Shown here one piece after another: positions 31,798 through 42,256 of a stretch of DNA of 64,000 nt (positions within the stretch are counted from its first letter, which is position 1; each line of letters starts with the position of its first letter). Under the pieces are notes generated by a model. The model saw only the letters and a program-made list of their open reading frames with translations, was not told where the DNA came from and did no database searches. Position numbers and translations under genes: made by a program. The stretch covers positions 868,001 to 932,000 of the forward strand of contig CANXME010000542.1 of the NCBI GenBank assembly GCA_948144175.1. Direction: 5' to 3'. Source of the DNA: Closterium sp. NIES-65 (taxonomy: Eukaryota > Streptophyta > Zygnematophyceae > Desmidiales > Closteriaceae).

Positions 31798-32144
31798 TGT
31801 CAGAGGTCCACTGGTGATCCCCGATTGATCCTAGGGAAGGGTTACAGGCACGGTTGCCTGAGGGGTTTTGGGCGCACTGACCCGCTACTTAAACAAGCTC
31901 TTTTATCCCAATGGTCTAGTGGTTGGGATTCTGAGATGGTATCAGAGCGAAGGTCTCGGGTTCGAATCCCGGTGTGTGCATTTCGAGCATCCCAGTGAGG
32001 GGGGGTGTCAGAGGTCCACTGGTGATCCCCGATTGATCCTAGGGAAGGGTTACAGGCACGGTTGCCTGGGGGGTTATGGGCGCACTGACCCGCTACTTAA
32101 ACAAGCCCTTTTATCCCAATGGTCTAGTGGTTGGGATTCTGAGA
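31798..32144 (+). mobile_element. Complete TRIM, 347 bp
   Basis: Two 139-bp LTRs (31798-31936 and 32006-32144) with three differences, a perfect primer site tggtatcagagc (31937-31948), a 57-bp interior and a polypurine tract agtgaggggggg (31994-32005). The 5-bp target duplication acgtc is perfect (31793-31797; 32145-32149). LTR ends are TGTCAGA...TCTGAGA. It codes nothing. It sits inside the gypsy integrase region. A-box-like tggtctagtgg (31912-31922, in the LTR) and B-box ggttcgaatcc (31959-31969, just past the primer site) are spaced as in a tRNA gene. Confidence 0.93.
31912..31969 (+). promoter_or_regulatory. tRNA-like Pol III A and B boxes across the TRIM LTR/primer-site junction
   Basis: tggtctagtgg fits the A-box consensus TRGYNNARNGG, and ggttcgaatcc fits the B-box consensus GGTTCGANTCC, with 36 bp between them. 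The A box lies in the LTR and the B box just inside. In copy 1 the A box is weaker (tggttagtgg, 451-460) and the B box is intact (498-508). Whether Pol III uses it is not known. Confidence 0.5.
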
Positions 32145-32149
32145 ACGTC

Positions 32150-32934
32150 GGGCAGTCACAGATTTTGCGTGACGAGCAGTACGTAATCCCCTGACTGGTG
32201 TGTGACTGGGCGGCGGTGGCGGTCAGCGTTGCGCTTAGCGATGACGTTTGCTTTTTTAATTGCTTTTGCGGCTCTGGTGCGGGCAGCTTGCAGAATTTCG
32301 GCGAATTGCTGTGCGCGTGATGTTGGGTTGTCCGGACTCGGCGTCATGGGCACTATAGGATTTTGCCCGTAGTTCAGGTAGAAGGGGGACTGCTGCGTCG
32401 TCGCTGACGTGGCGTTGTTGTACGCGAACTCGATCAGCGGCAGCTGCTGCTCCCAAGTCGTGGGGTCGTCGCACGTGGCACGGATTAACTGCTCCATCGT
32501 CTGATTCGTCCGCTCCGTTTGACCGCCGGTGTCGGGGTGATACGACGAACTAAACTGTAGCCTGGTCCTGAACTGCTCCCAGAGGTTCTTCCAGAAGTTG
32601 GTGGTGAACTTCGTGTCCTTGTCGCTGATAATCGCTGCTGGTATCCCGTGCAGGCGAACAACCGCTGCGATGAACAGACGAGCAGTCTCCTCGGCTGAGA
32701 TCGACTTTTTGCACGCAGCGAAGTGTGCCATCTTCGTCAACCTGTCAACGACAACCATCACTGCGTCGTTACCCCCAAGGTTCGAAAGGTAACCCTGTGA
32801 CGAAGTCCATGGTAACCTGCTGCCAGGCGCACTCGGGCGGTGGTATCGGCTGCAATTGACCCGCCTTCCGCTTCCTCGAGCTCTTCATCACTTGACACGT
32901 GGGGCACGAGCCCACGTGCTGCTGCACGTCGGTC
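32150..32934 (-). pseudogene. Gypsy integrase core
   Basis: Minus-strand frames: zinc-region remnant (VQQHVGSCPTCQVMKSS), then MDFVTGLPFE, and in the next frame VVVDRLTKMAHFAACKKSIS, HGIPAAIISDKDTKFTTNFW and YHPDTGGQTERTNQTMEQLI. These are the three acidic blocks of the DDE integrase. A frameshift lies near 32765. The segment lies between the TRIM and copia A insertions. Confidence 0.85.
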
Positions 32935-32939
32935 AACAG

Positions 32940-33071
32940 TGAGAAGAATTGAACGAGAATGAAATGACTATGAACGAAGTGAGTACAAATAGGAAACCCT
33001 AATTGGGTTGTACCCCCTATGGGATACCCCACTATAGCCTACACAAATAAGTAAGCTATAATGTTCTGACA
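32940..33071 (-). repeat. Copia A 3' LTR
   Basis: 132 bp, TGTCAGAACATT... to ...TTCTTCTCA in element sense. Confidence 0.93.
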
Positions 33072-33284
33072 CACCCCCATAGGCAAAGTGGGGGAGAACA
33101 AGGGGTCACAAGACCAGTCAAGCAAAGCAAAGCAAAGCTCAGGGTGGATCACAAAGTCACCACACATTCTGAGCACAAGTTCAAAGGCCAGAAGGCCAGT
33201 TCACAAGCAAGATCACATATATAGATATACACGAGTGTAAGCAAGCAAGAGCAAGAGTATATATATGTGAAAGTACAAGCAAGG

Positions 33285-36200
33285 TCAAGAAGTGAGCAAG
33301 TGAGGCAAGACAGGCACAAGACCCAGCTGCGTGCAGAAGCACTGATGATCACAAGGCGCAAGTGCCTTGGTGAACACATCAGCAGTGTTGGCCTCAGAGG
33401 CCACGTACGCGAGTCGCAACTGTCCACGCTGCTGCAGCTCACGAGCAAGAAAGTAGCGGAGAGCAATGTGCTTTGTCTTGTGCTCCAGTCACTGCTCTCG
33501 ACACAAGGCCAGCATGGCCTTGTTGTCTACGTACAGGACTGGAGGAGAACGAGGCGGCTCTCCAAGGTCGGTCAGCACGTAGGTGAGCCAGCGAAGCTCC
33601 TGGGCAGCCATAGCCCCGGCGTAGATCTCAGCCTCACAATTGGAGCCGAGAACAGAAGACGAGCGGGTAGCCCGCCACGAAACAGAGCCGGAACCAAGAC
33701 TGAAGGTGTAACCCTGTGACGACCGCTGCGTAGCCTGGTCGTCAGCCCAAGAAGCGTCCGCATGCCCAGTGAGGACCACTGGACTCCGCCCTCCAAGCAC
33801 TAGCCCCATGCCCGACGTACTGCACAAGTAGCGCAACACCCTCTTCGCTGCAGCCATGTGCTCTGGTCAATGTCTCCCAGGAGCAACATAGCGTGCGAGA
33901 ATGCTAAGAGGGTATGCAAGGTCAGGTCGAGTGCAGGTCATCAGGTACATGAGGCAGCCAACAAGCTCTGGATACGGGCCACTCGACTCTACGGACTCAT
34001 CCGAAGGCAGAGCTGAGAGCGAGTGGCGAGTAGGCAGAGGAGTGGCCTGAGGCGAGGAGTACGTGAAGCCGAAGCGCTGAAGGACCTGCTGCACCATGTG
34101 TGACTGAGTCAGGGTAATGGTGCGGCGTGCTCTGTCCCGGGTGATCTGCAAGCCAAGGTAGTTGCGCAGTTCACCCAGGTCTGTGCACGTGTGTCTCTTC
34201 TGCAGCTCGGACTTCAAGTAGGCGAGTCCAGCAGTGTCAGCTGTGGCAAAGACCAAGTCGTCGACGTACACGAGGATGTAGAACGGCGGCAGAGAGGTGT
34301 CGGTGCGCAGAAACAGCGACGGGTCTGCAATGGAAGGAGCAAACCCAAGTGCCGCCAGCGTAGTCCTCAGTGTGTCGTGCCACTCACGCGGCGCCTGGCG
34401 GAGACCGTAGACTGGACGCCGGAGACTCCACTGGGTACCAGGAGGGAACGACCCAGTGAAGCCAGGTGGGCGGCGCAGCCAGATCTCCTCGTGCAGGCTA
34501 CCCTGCAAGAAAGCAGTGATGAAGTCGAGAGAGTGAAGCTCGTAGTCACGGTGAGAAGCAACGTGCAGCAGTACCCGAAGAGTGGTCATCTTCAGGGTGG
34601 GGGAGAAGGTCTGAAAGTAGTCAACTCCCTGCCGCTGACTGAAGCCACGAGCCACGTAACGCGCCTTGAAGACAGGCGGAGAACCCGGCGGCCGCTTCAC
34701 CTTGAAGATCCACATGCCACTGACGATGTTCGCCCCAGGAGGGGGGACAGCGTCAACGTAGGTGCCTGTGGACTTCCAGGAAGCCATCTCTGCATCCATA
34801 GCTGCCTGCCACTGAGAGGAGTAGGGACCCTCTATCGCCTCCGCGTAAGAGCGCGGAGTCGGGATGTCAAGTGCATCCGGGTCTCCCTCAGGGGTAAGCA
34901 GTACGGACACGAGATGAGGTGAAGCAGCGGCCAGACACTGGAACTCCTCCTGCCTGTCCTCAAGGACGTCCGTGCCAAGGGCACACTCACCCCCGACGGA
35001 CGGAGGACAAGCAGACTCTGACTCAGCGACAAGACTAGCAGCGTAGTCTAAGCGACAGCGAGCAGCAAAGTCGACGAGCTCAGTAACAAGGGCAGACGCA
35101 GCAGTAGACTCGAAAGAAGGGTCAGTGACGGCAGTAGCAAGGAGACGCGTGACAGTAGGACTGGCAGCACGAAGAGAGTCCGACTCCGGGTCGGCAAGAG
35201 CAGGAAGAGAGGAAGCAAGAGGAGAAGGCAAAGGGGCACGCAGAGGAGCAGTAGACGGACGCAGAGACATCCGGTGCGTGCCAGGGACAGGAGGAGGACG
35301 CTGACGCGAACCGCGACCACTAGCGCGCGCAGCACGAACAGGCGACGCAGGACGAGACGCACGCTCACGACGCTCAGTAAGACCTTCAGTCGGACCAGCG
35401 TAGGGAGAAGGAGCAGGCAAAGGGGAGGCAGGCTGTAGCTGTGGCTGTGACTGGACAGGCTGCGGACCCCCTAAGGGAGGAGGAGGAGGACCAGGAGAAG
35501 GTGGAAGACCAAGAACCTGCTACAGGAGAGGAACGAAGTACGGTCGGGGCCACGTGGCGACTCCAGAAACAGCAGGGACAGGGCCAGTACCTCCAGCAGG
35601 AGGACCAGCTCCAGCAGCACCTCCAGCAGCACCTCCAGTAGCTCTAGAGCCCCCAGCAGCAGCAGAACCTCCAGCAGCACCAGGAGCACCGCCAGGCGGA
35701 CCGCCAGTGGTAGTCTCAGCGCCAACACCCTCAGCAGCACCAGCTCCAGTCGAACCCGCAGGCCCAGCAGCTCCAGTACTCCCAGTACGAGCACCTCCGT
35801 GACCCGCGGTAGCAGCACCCTCAGCAGCCGAAGAACCTCCACCACCAGCAGCACGCCTCCAACGCCGGGCAAACCACTCACGCAGCTCCTGTGGGGAGAG
35901 TGGCTCTCGACGAGACGAAGCACCCGGAGAACCTCCAGGCTCAGCACCCCCAGGCAAAGCACCTCCAGGCGTAGCACCTCCAGTCGCAGCACCCCCAGGC
36001 TCAGCACCCCCAGGCCAGCACCCCCAGGCTCAGCACCCCCAGGCTCAGCACCCCCAGGCTCAGCACCCCCAAGCTCAGCACCCCTAGGCTCAGCACCCCC
36101 AGGCTTAGCGCCCCCAGGCTCAGCACACCCAGGCTCAGCACCCCCAGGCACAGCACCCCCAGTCACAGCACCCCTACGCTCAGCACCCACAGCAGCACCA

Positions 36201-39200
36201 GAGTCACCAGTGACCTCGACAGGCTCGACCGCGTCTACCTGCGACACACCTGAAGGGGCAGGACCCTGAGGGGGAAGGAGGTCTACCGGGGGGGGACCTG
36301 GTACCAAGAAGAGCGGGGGTGGGGGGAGGGACGGAGTGCGGTAGGGGAAGAGGCGGTAGTAGGGTATCGACTCGTCGAACGTGACGTCCGGGGAGGATAG
36401 AACACGGCGAGAGGTGGGGTGGTAGAAATGCCACCCAGGGGCGTCAGGGGGGAACCCCAGGAAGACGCAGGGAGCAGCGCGAGGGGACAGCTTGTCCGCA
36501 GACAAGTCGCGGACAAACGCCCGAGATCCCCAGACCCGGAACGCCGACGCATCGCCAACCTTCCCGGTCCACAGCAGGGCTGGGGAGGTCTCCGGCCTGG
36601 AGACCCTGGGGTGGAGGTTGATCTGATGCGCCGCGTACCTGACCGCAAACGGCCACAGAAAATGGGGTCAGCCGCATGCATCATAGACGTACGAGCGACG
36701 TCCATGACCATGCCAATGCGGCGCTCCACAATCCCATTTTGCTGCGGTGAGTCCGGAAGCGTGAAGGTCTGACGGATGCCTCGCGCACGACACTAGGCAC
36801 GCAGAAGGCCAGAGGAGAACTCTCCGCCTCTGTCCGAGTGCAGACGCAACACAGGAAAGTCCGAGCCAAAGCTCTTCCTGAGCTGGAGACGAGCTGCGCG
36901 GATCCAGTCGATCAGCACCTCAGTGACATCACCCTTGCTGCGCAAGGGGAAGACTGTGGTGTAACGCGAGTAGTCGTCAACCACCAACAGGAAGTAGCGC
37001 TTGTGACCGAGTCCACGGACGCGGGCAGGGCCCCACACGTCCATGTGAAGCGTCTGCAACGGAGCCTCTGTCGGAGGAAACTGGGAGGAGTGAGGGGCAG
37101 CACGCTGGCGCCCCTCGACACAGGGGCCACGGGAGGCCATGCCTCTGAGCCGAAGCATAGAGGTGTGACCCAGGCGGTGGTGCCAGAGGAGAGTCTCGTG
37201 AGACAGGCGACGACACGAACAGGGGGCAGACTCAGGACCAGACCTGGACGTTGCAGCAAACACCTGACCTGACGAAGGGACCCTACCAGACGCAGGAATT
37301 GGAGGAGAAGCAGTGGTCAGTGTGTACAGGCTCGACCCAGGCTGACGTGTAAACGTAGCCAGGTGAAGACCTGTGCTAGCCTCTGTGCAGTGCGTCACCC
37401 GCTGACGAGCAGGGGTGAACTGGTGAACTCCCGCATCCTGTAGGTCAGCACCACTCACCAAGTTCGTAGAGAACGAGGGGAGGTAGAGACCAGACAGGGT
37501 GCCAGAGGGAGCCGCCGGACACGGGAGGACTGTGGAGAAGCGAGACAGGATAGGACCCGCAGAGGGGTCAGCCAGGGACACCGCAACCGGCCGACTAAGC
37601 GGCATGAGTGTGGTGCGGTCCCGAAAGAAGGAGCGAGACGCTCCAGAGTCAAGGGTGAAGGTGTGGGAGGCCGAAGCCGACGCAGTACCTGAGAGCGCAG
37701 ACTCACTAGTACCTGAGAGAGCAGCCTCACCAGTACCTGAGAGCACAGACGCACTGGCACCTAGAGCAGAAGCCTCGCAGGCACCTAGAGCAGCAGTACC
37801 AATGCCCGGGTCGGGCGGGAAACACCGGTAACACTCACCCTCATCACTAATGGTCACAGCATACATGGCAGCAAGGATAGCATCAAAGTCAAGATCAAAG
37901 ATAGCTACACCAGCCCTAGACAGCTCTCCCCAGCGGGGGATCTCCGCAGCCTCCGGGAACTGCTGGCGCCAAGCGTCCGTCAGGCGGCCAAAGCAGCGCT
38001 GGGCGGTGTGGGTACCCCCACACTGCTTTCCAGCGCGGTCGCTAGTGCGAAGAACGTAGGTGCAGGGACCAAAACCCCCACCACGCTGACGCTGCGTGTA
38101 CCACTCACGGAGCTGCTGAGGGGTGGGGACGTCGCGAGAGCACTGCTGCTGCTGCTGCTGCTGGCGCTGACCACCCCCAGTGCTGCTCCGCTGCGAAGCG
38201 CCACTCCGACCACCTCCACCACCGCCACCCCCGCCTCCGCCTCCACCGCCGCCGCCTCCGCCACCTCCGCTCCCACCACCACCGCCGCCGCCACCCCCGC
38301 CTCCACCGCCGCCACTAGCACCCCCACCCCCGCCAGCACCTCCACCGCCACCCCCACTCCCTCCGCCGCCTCCACCTCCACCTCCACCGCCCCCGCTGGC
38401 TCCACCCGCTCCCTTGCCCCCCTTGCCCTTGCCAGTGCGGCGTCTCCCGCTAGGGGTAGACGCCGCACCGACCGACTCAAGACCAACGAGGTTGGCCGCA
38501 GCGGCAGAGGCGTTAGAGGGCAAGAGAGGGGAAGGAGAACACCCCTCAAAGATGGGGGCGCGGGGGTCACCTCGAGAGGCTCCTACAGCGACTATGCTCT
38601 TCTCCGCCGCTAGGAGGGCCTTCTCGAGGCTGTCGACTGTGAGGGTGGTGGGACAGACTGCTAGGAAGTGGTCCCGGACTACACGAAGGGAGTCAGGGAG
38701 GCGAGTGACTAAAAAGTAGAGAGTGATGTACATGGGGGGGGGGTTCTTGGCGCAGAAGTCAGCAGGAAGCGCAGCGCGGTAGCGAGTGTCACTAGTGCGG
38801 AGGTGCGTAATGAGATCAGCGACAGTGGGAAAGGCGGCAAGGTTAGGGAAGAGGAAGGGGAGCATGAGGCAGCTCAGTGCAGCAGTGGCAGGGGAGGAGT
38901 AGCGCGCAACTACAGCGTCGTACAAGGTCTGGGCACTCTTGTACTGACTAAAGTGCGCGCGCTCAGCGGTAGGCAGGTGGCGACGCACAGCAAGACGTGC
39001 AGCAGCATCGCGCGTGGCCCACTGGGAGCGAATAGTGGCGTCAGCATCAGCAGCAGGGGCAGGGACGGCGCCAGAGGTGAGGTCAAAGAGAGAAAGACCG
39101 TCTGCCCTATCGCACTGTAAGAACAGCTGCAGGTCGTCTACCCAGACCTCAAAGTCAATGGCGCGACCCTCAGCGTCAAAAGCTAGGACACTAGGGGTAG

Positions 39201-39204
39201 CCAT
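33285..39204 (-). pseudogene. Copia A gag-pol with stops
   Basis: Gag starts MATPSVLAFDAEGRAIDFEV. A Gly-only tract (near 38200-38400) follows, then a Cys/His block CTYVLRTSDRAGKQC..TH....C, protease (FTLDSGASRSFFRDR), integrase (MDVWGPARV, LHSDRGGEFSS), the GGAEP spacer, reverse transcriptase (LVYVDDLVFA) and RNase H (SWADDQATQRSS), ending LPHLLTS. Breaks: a stop near 36794 (LLRA*), a one-base deletion near 36668, and stops near 35520 (CAG to TAG), 33867 and 33488 (CGA to TGA). The single gag-pol frame is otherwise collinear with D. Confidence 0.88.
38175..38400 (-). repeat. Poly-glycine coding tract in copia A gag
   Basis: (GGN)n runs of ~75 codons. On the plus strand the same bases read as poly-proline. 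Counterparts are in B (47225-47470) and C (51720-51930). Confidence 0.9.
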
Positions 39205-39544
39205 GACGACAGACTAGCAGTGCAAGCAGTGTGGGAAGGGGCACGCAGTAGCAGTGGGGCTGTGCTCACCAGACAGGGCAGGTCGGGCGGCTCGACAGCA
39301 GGGCGGCTCGGCAGCAGGGCGGCTCGGCTGCGGGGCGGCTCGGCGGTACTGCGGCTCGGCGGCCCGGCGGCTCGGCGGCTGCTACTGGGCGGCTCGGCGG
39401 CTGCTGCTGGGCGGCTCGACTGGACTGCGGTTCGGCGGCCGGGCGGCTCGGCGGCTGCTGCTGGGCGGCTCGGCTGGACTGCGGCTCGGCGGGTGCTGCT
39501 GAGCGGGTCGGCTGCTCCAGTACTGGGCGGCGTAGCAGAGAAGG

Positions 39545-40030
39545 TGAGGGCGGCGGGGCCGCGTAGGTGAAGGCGGCAGGGCCGTGTAGGTGAAGGCTGC
39601 GGGGCCGCGAAGGGTGAGGGCGGCGGGGCCGCGTAGGTGAAGGCGGCGGGGCCGCGAAGGTAAGGGCGGCGGGGCCGCGAGGATAAGGGCGGCGGGGCCG
39701 CGAAGGTGAGGCGGCAGGGCCGCGTATGTGAGGCGGCGGGGCCGCGACGTGAGAGCGGCGGGGCCGCGTAGGTGAGGCGGCGGGGCCGTGTAGGTGAGGC
39801 GGCGGGGCCGCGACGTGAGGGCGGCGGGGCCGCGTAGGTGAGACTGTGGGGCCGCGATGTGAAGGCGGCGGGGCCGCGTAGGTGAGACGGCGGGGCCGCG
39901 ACGTGAAGGCGGCGGGGCCGCGACGTTAGGGCGACGGGGCCGCGACCAAAGGGCGGCGGGGCCGCGACGTGAGGGGCGGCGGGGCCGCGATGTAAGGGCG
40001 GCGGGGTTGCGTAGGTAAGGGCGGCTCAAC
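39545..40030 (-). repeat. Copia A leader satellite, ~23-bp units
   Basis: About 20 drifting copies of ggcggcggggccgcg plus a short variable end (taggtgaa, acgtgagg, aaggtaag). The element-sense core is CGGCCCCGCCGCC. It lies between the primer site and gag. Confidence 0.9.
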
Positions 40031-40109
40031 GGGCCGCTAGGGGCGACACGAAGGGTCACTAAAAAAAAAACGCGCGCCTCGGGGCGCGCTTCGGTGGGCC
40101 CTATGAACA

Positions 40110-40139
40110 GTCCCTAGGAGGGGACCTGCTCTGATTCCA
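40110..40139 (-). other. Copia A primer-binding site and leader hairpin
   Basis: The primer site TGGAATCAGAGC (element sense, 40128-40139) has one mismatch to the initiator-Met tRNA end. Two bases on comes a hairpin, stem GTCCC/GGGAC with a 6-base loop (40110-40125). Confidence 0.7.
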
Positions 40140-40271
40140 TGAGAAGAATTGAACGAGAATGAAATGACTAGGAACGAAGTGAGTACAAATAGGAAACCCT
40201 AATTGGGTTGTACCCCCTATGGGATACCCCACTATAGCCTACACAAATAAGTAAGCTATAATGTTCTGACA
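40140..40271 (-). repeat. Copia A 5' LTR
   Basis: 132 bp. One difference from the 3' LTR (g at 40172 against t at 32972). Confidence 0.93.
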
Positions 40272-40276
40272 AACAG

Positions 40277-41906
40277 CTCCGGCCAGTAGTAATACCGCTG
40301 CAGTTGTTGTCGCGTTTTTTCTACCCCAAAATGTCCCGAGGTAATTCCGTCGTGTGCCTCCTGCAGTAGCAATTCCCTCAGTAGTGAGTACGCGGGTACC
40401 CAGATGCGACTGGTGCCTGTTTTTACGTAATAAAATCCTTTAGCTTCTGCCAGTTGCTGTGAATTTCCGGTCGTGAAAAACGGGTCTCTGCGGTATCCGT
40501 GGGTGAATAGGCCTGTTAAAAGCGGGTTGGTTTGGGCGAGTAGGATGGCATGGAGTTGGGCAATAGGGCGGGTGAGTGCGTCGGCGATGTTGGAGGCGCC
40601 TTTCTCGTACGTAACCGTGTAGTGGAAGTTGGACTCGAGGTAGTCCAACCAGCGAATCTGTCGCGGATTGAGATTTGGTTGGGCGCGTAGGTACTGTAGT
40701 GATCGGTGGTCTGTCCGTACTGTCACGTCGGCGCCAGTCAGGTAACACTCAAACCTTGAACGCGTGCACGATCGCCAACATTTCGCGGTCGTGTATCGGG
40801 TAATTGCGTTCGGGCTGGTGCAGCTTGCGGGACTCGTACGCGATTGGCTGGAGGCCGTTCCCGAAATCATGCAACAGTACTGCTCCCACCGCGATGTCAC
40901 TTGCGTAAGTGACGAGCTCGAACGGACGGTGTGGATCTGCGATGCGAAGCACGGGCGGTGAGCACAAAATGATTTTGAGGGGCGAGAAGGCAGCTTGCTC
41001 TTTCTCCCCCCACGTGTACTCAACCCCCTTCCACAGCAGGTCTGTCAGCGGGGCAGTCAACTTCGCCATGTTGGGGACGAACCGGCGCATGTAGTTGACG
41101 AACCTCAAAAAACTCTGCAACTCGGTCAAGTTGGTCGGCGCGTGCCATGCTTGAATCGTCGTAATTTTCTTCGGGTCTATTTCCACTCCTGCAGCTGAAA
41201 TAACGTGTCCCAAAAATTACAGGCGGTCCTGTAAAAACTCACACTTAGACGCTTTGGTCAGTAGGCGGTTCTCCCTCAGTATTTTAAAAACTGCTTCGAT
41301 GTCCTGTAAGTGCTGTGCTCTGTCAGGGCTGTAAATCAGTATGTTGTCCAGGTATACTATGACGCACTTATCTAAGAGCGGGCAGAAATCTTCGTTCATG
41401 GTCATTTGAAAAGTGGCGGGGGCGTTGGTCAGTCCGAAGGGCATGACAGTGTATTCGAAGGATCCGTAGCGTGTTCGAAATGCGGTCTTAGGGCAGTCGG
41501 GCGGATTGACGCGAATATAGTGGTAACCCCCTCGGAGGTCGATTTTTTAGAAAACCCGGGCTGTGCGCAGTTGGTCGATCAGTTCGTCGGCTCGCAGGAT
41601 GCGGTAATGGGATTTTATGGTAACCCTGTTCAGTGCTCTGTAATCTATTCACATGCGAAACCCCCCGTCTTTTTTCGGTGTGAACAGTATCGGTGCTGCG
41701 AATGGCGACGAACTAGGGCGAATGATTTCCTTCTCAAGCAGGTAATCGAGCTGCTTCCTCAGTTCGTCCAGTTCAGGCTGGGTCAGTCGGAAGTGTCACT
41801 ATACTGTGGGCTGTGCCCCCGGTTCTAACTCTATCCTGTGGTCGTGCGGTCGCTGAGGTGTCAGTCCCGTTGGTAAATCGTCCGGGAAAATGTCGCTGTA
41901 CTGCTT
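40277..41906 (-). pseudogene. Gypsy reverse transcriptase and RNase H
   Basis: Minus-strand frames: MPFGLTNAPATFQMTMNEDF, VIVYLDNILIYSPDRA (YLDN where YxDD is expected), HVISAAGVEIDPKKI, FLRFVNYMRRFVPN, then RNase H with ELVTYASDIAVGAVL, PIHDREMLAIVHAF and VRTDHRSLQYL, and the start of the integrase linker (VEKTRQQLQRYYYWPEL). Stops lie near 41217 and 40751. Copia A cuts it at one end and copia B at the other. The Asp-to-Asn change in the catalytic box alone would disable it. Confidence 0.85.
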
Positions 41907-41911
41907 CAACA

Positions 41912-42046
41912 TGTTGAAATGAACAAACAAGAATGATTGAACTAACAGAGAAATCAGTACAAGTACCTAACCCTAGAATTGTGTACCCCCTATAGGCTAA
42001 CCCACTGTAGCCTAAACAAGTACAACAACATTTATAATGTTTGACA
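41912..42046 (-). repeat. Copia B 3' LTR
   Basis: 135 bp, TGTCAAACATT... to ...ATTTCAACA in element sense. Preceded by the CCTATGGGGGTG polypurine stretch. Confidence 0.9.
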
Positions 42047-42256
42047 CACCCCCATAGGCGAAGTGGGGGAGAACTAGGGGTCACAAGACCAGTCAAGTAA
42101 AGCAAAGCAAAGCAAGCTCAAGGTGGATCACAAAGTCACCACACATTCCGAGCACAACTTCAAGGCCACAAGGCCAGTTCACGTGCAAGAGTACATATAT
42201 ATATAAGGCTATACAAGCAAGAACAGGTATATATATATGTAACACTACAAGCAAGG

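Larger units (their letters stand above)
32940..40271 (-). mobile_element. Copia A: complete Ty1/copia insertion in the gypsy element
   Basis: LTRs of 132 bp (32940-33071 and 40140-40271) differ at one base. The target duplication aacag is perfect (32935-32939; 40272-40276). In element order: LTR, primer site (40128-40139), hairpin (40110-40125), GGGCCCACC (40093-40101), leader satellite (39545-40030), CCGAGCCGCC-type repeats (39280-39540), gag ATG at 39204, pol, polypurine stretch, LTR. It interrupts the gypsy frame between RNase H and integrase. It is young by LTR identity, yet its coding frame has several stops. Confidence 0.93.

Noticed and set aside
31909..31980. A functional tRNA gene in the TRIM (A and B boxes, gggttcgaatcccgg arm)
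   Set aside because: No acceptor stem or sensible anticodon arm can be drawn, and the middle is occupied by the primer-binding site. The boxes are better read as promoter-like parts of the TRIM.
38180..38719. Long plus-strand poly-proline frame
   Set aside because: Antisense of the poly-glycine tract of copia A gag. The same shadow occurs at 47229-47780, and minus-strand shadows at 51528-52169.
39545..40030. CRISPR-like array (regular repeats with short variable parts)
   Set aside because: Units are ~23 bp with 6-8 bp variable ends that are themselves repeated, in a retrotransposon leader of a eukaryote. It is a satellite, not repeats with unique spacers.
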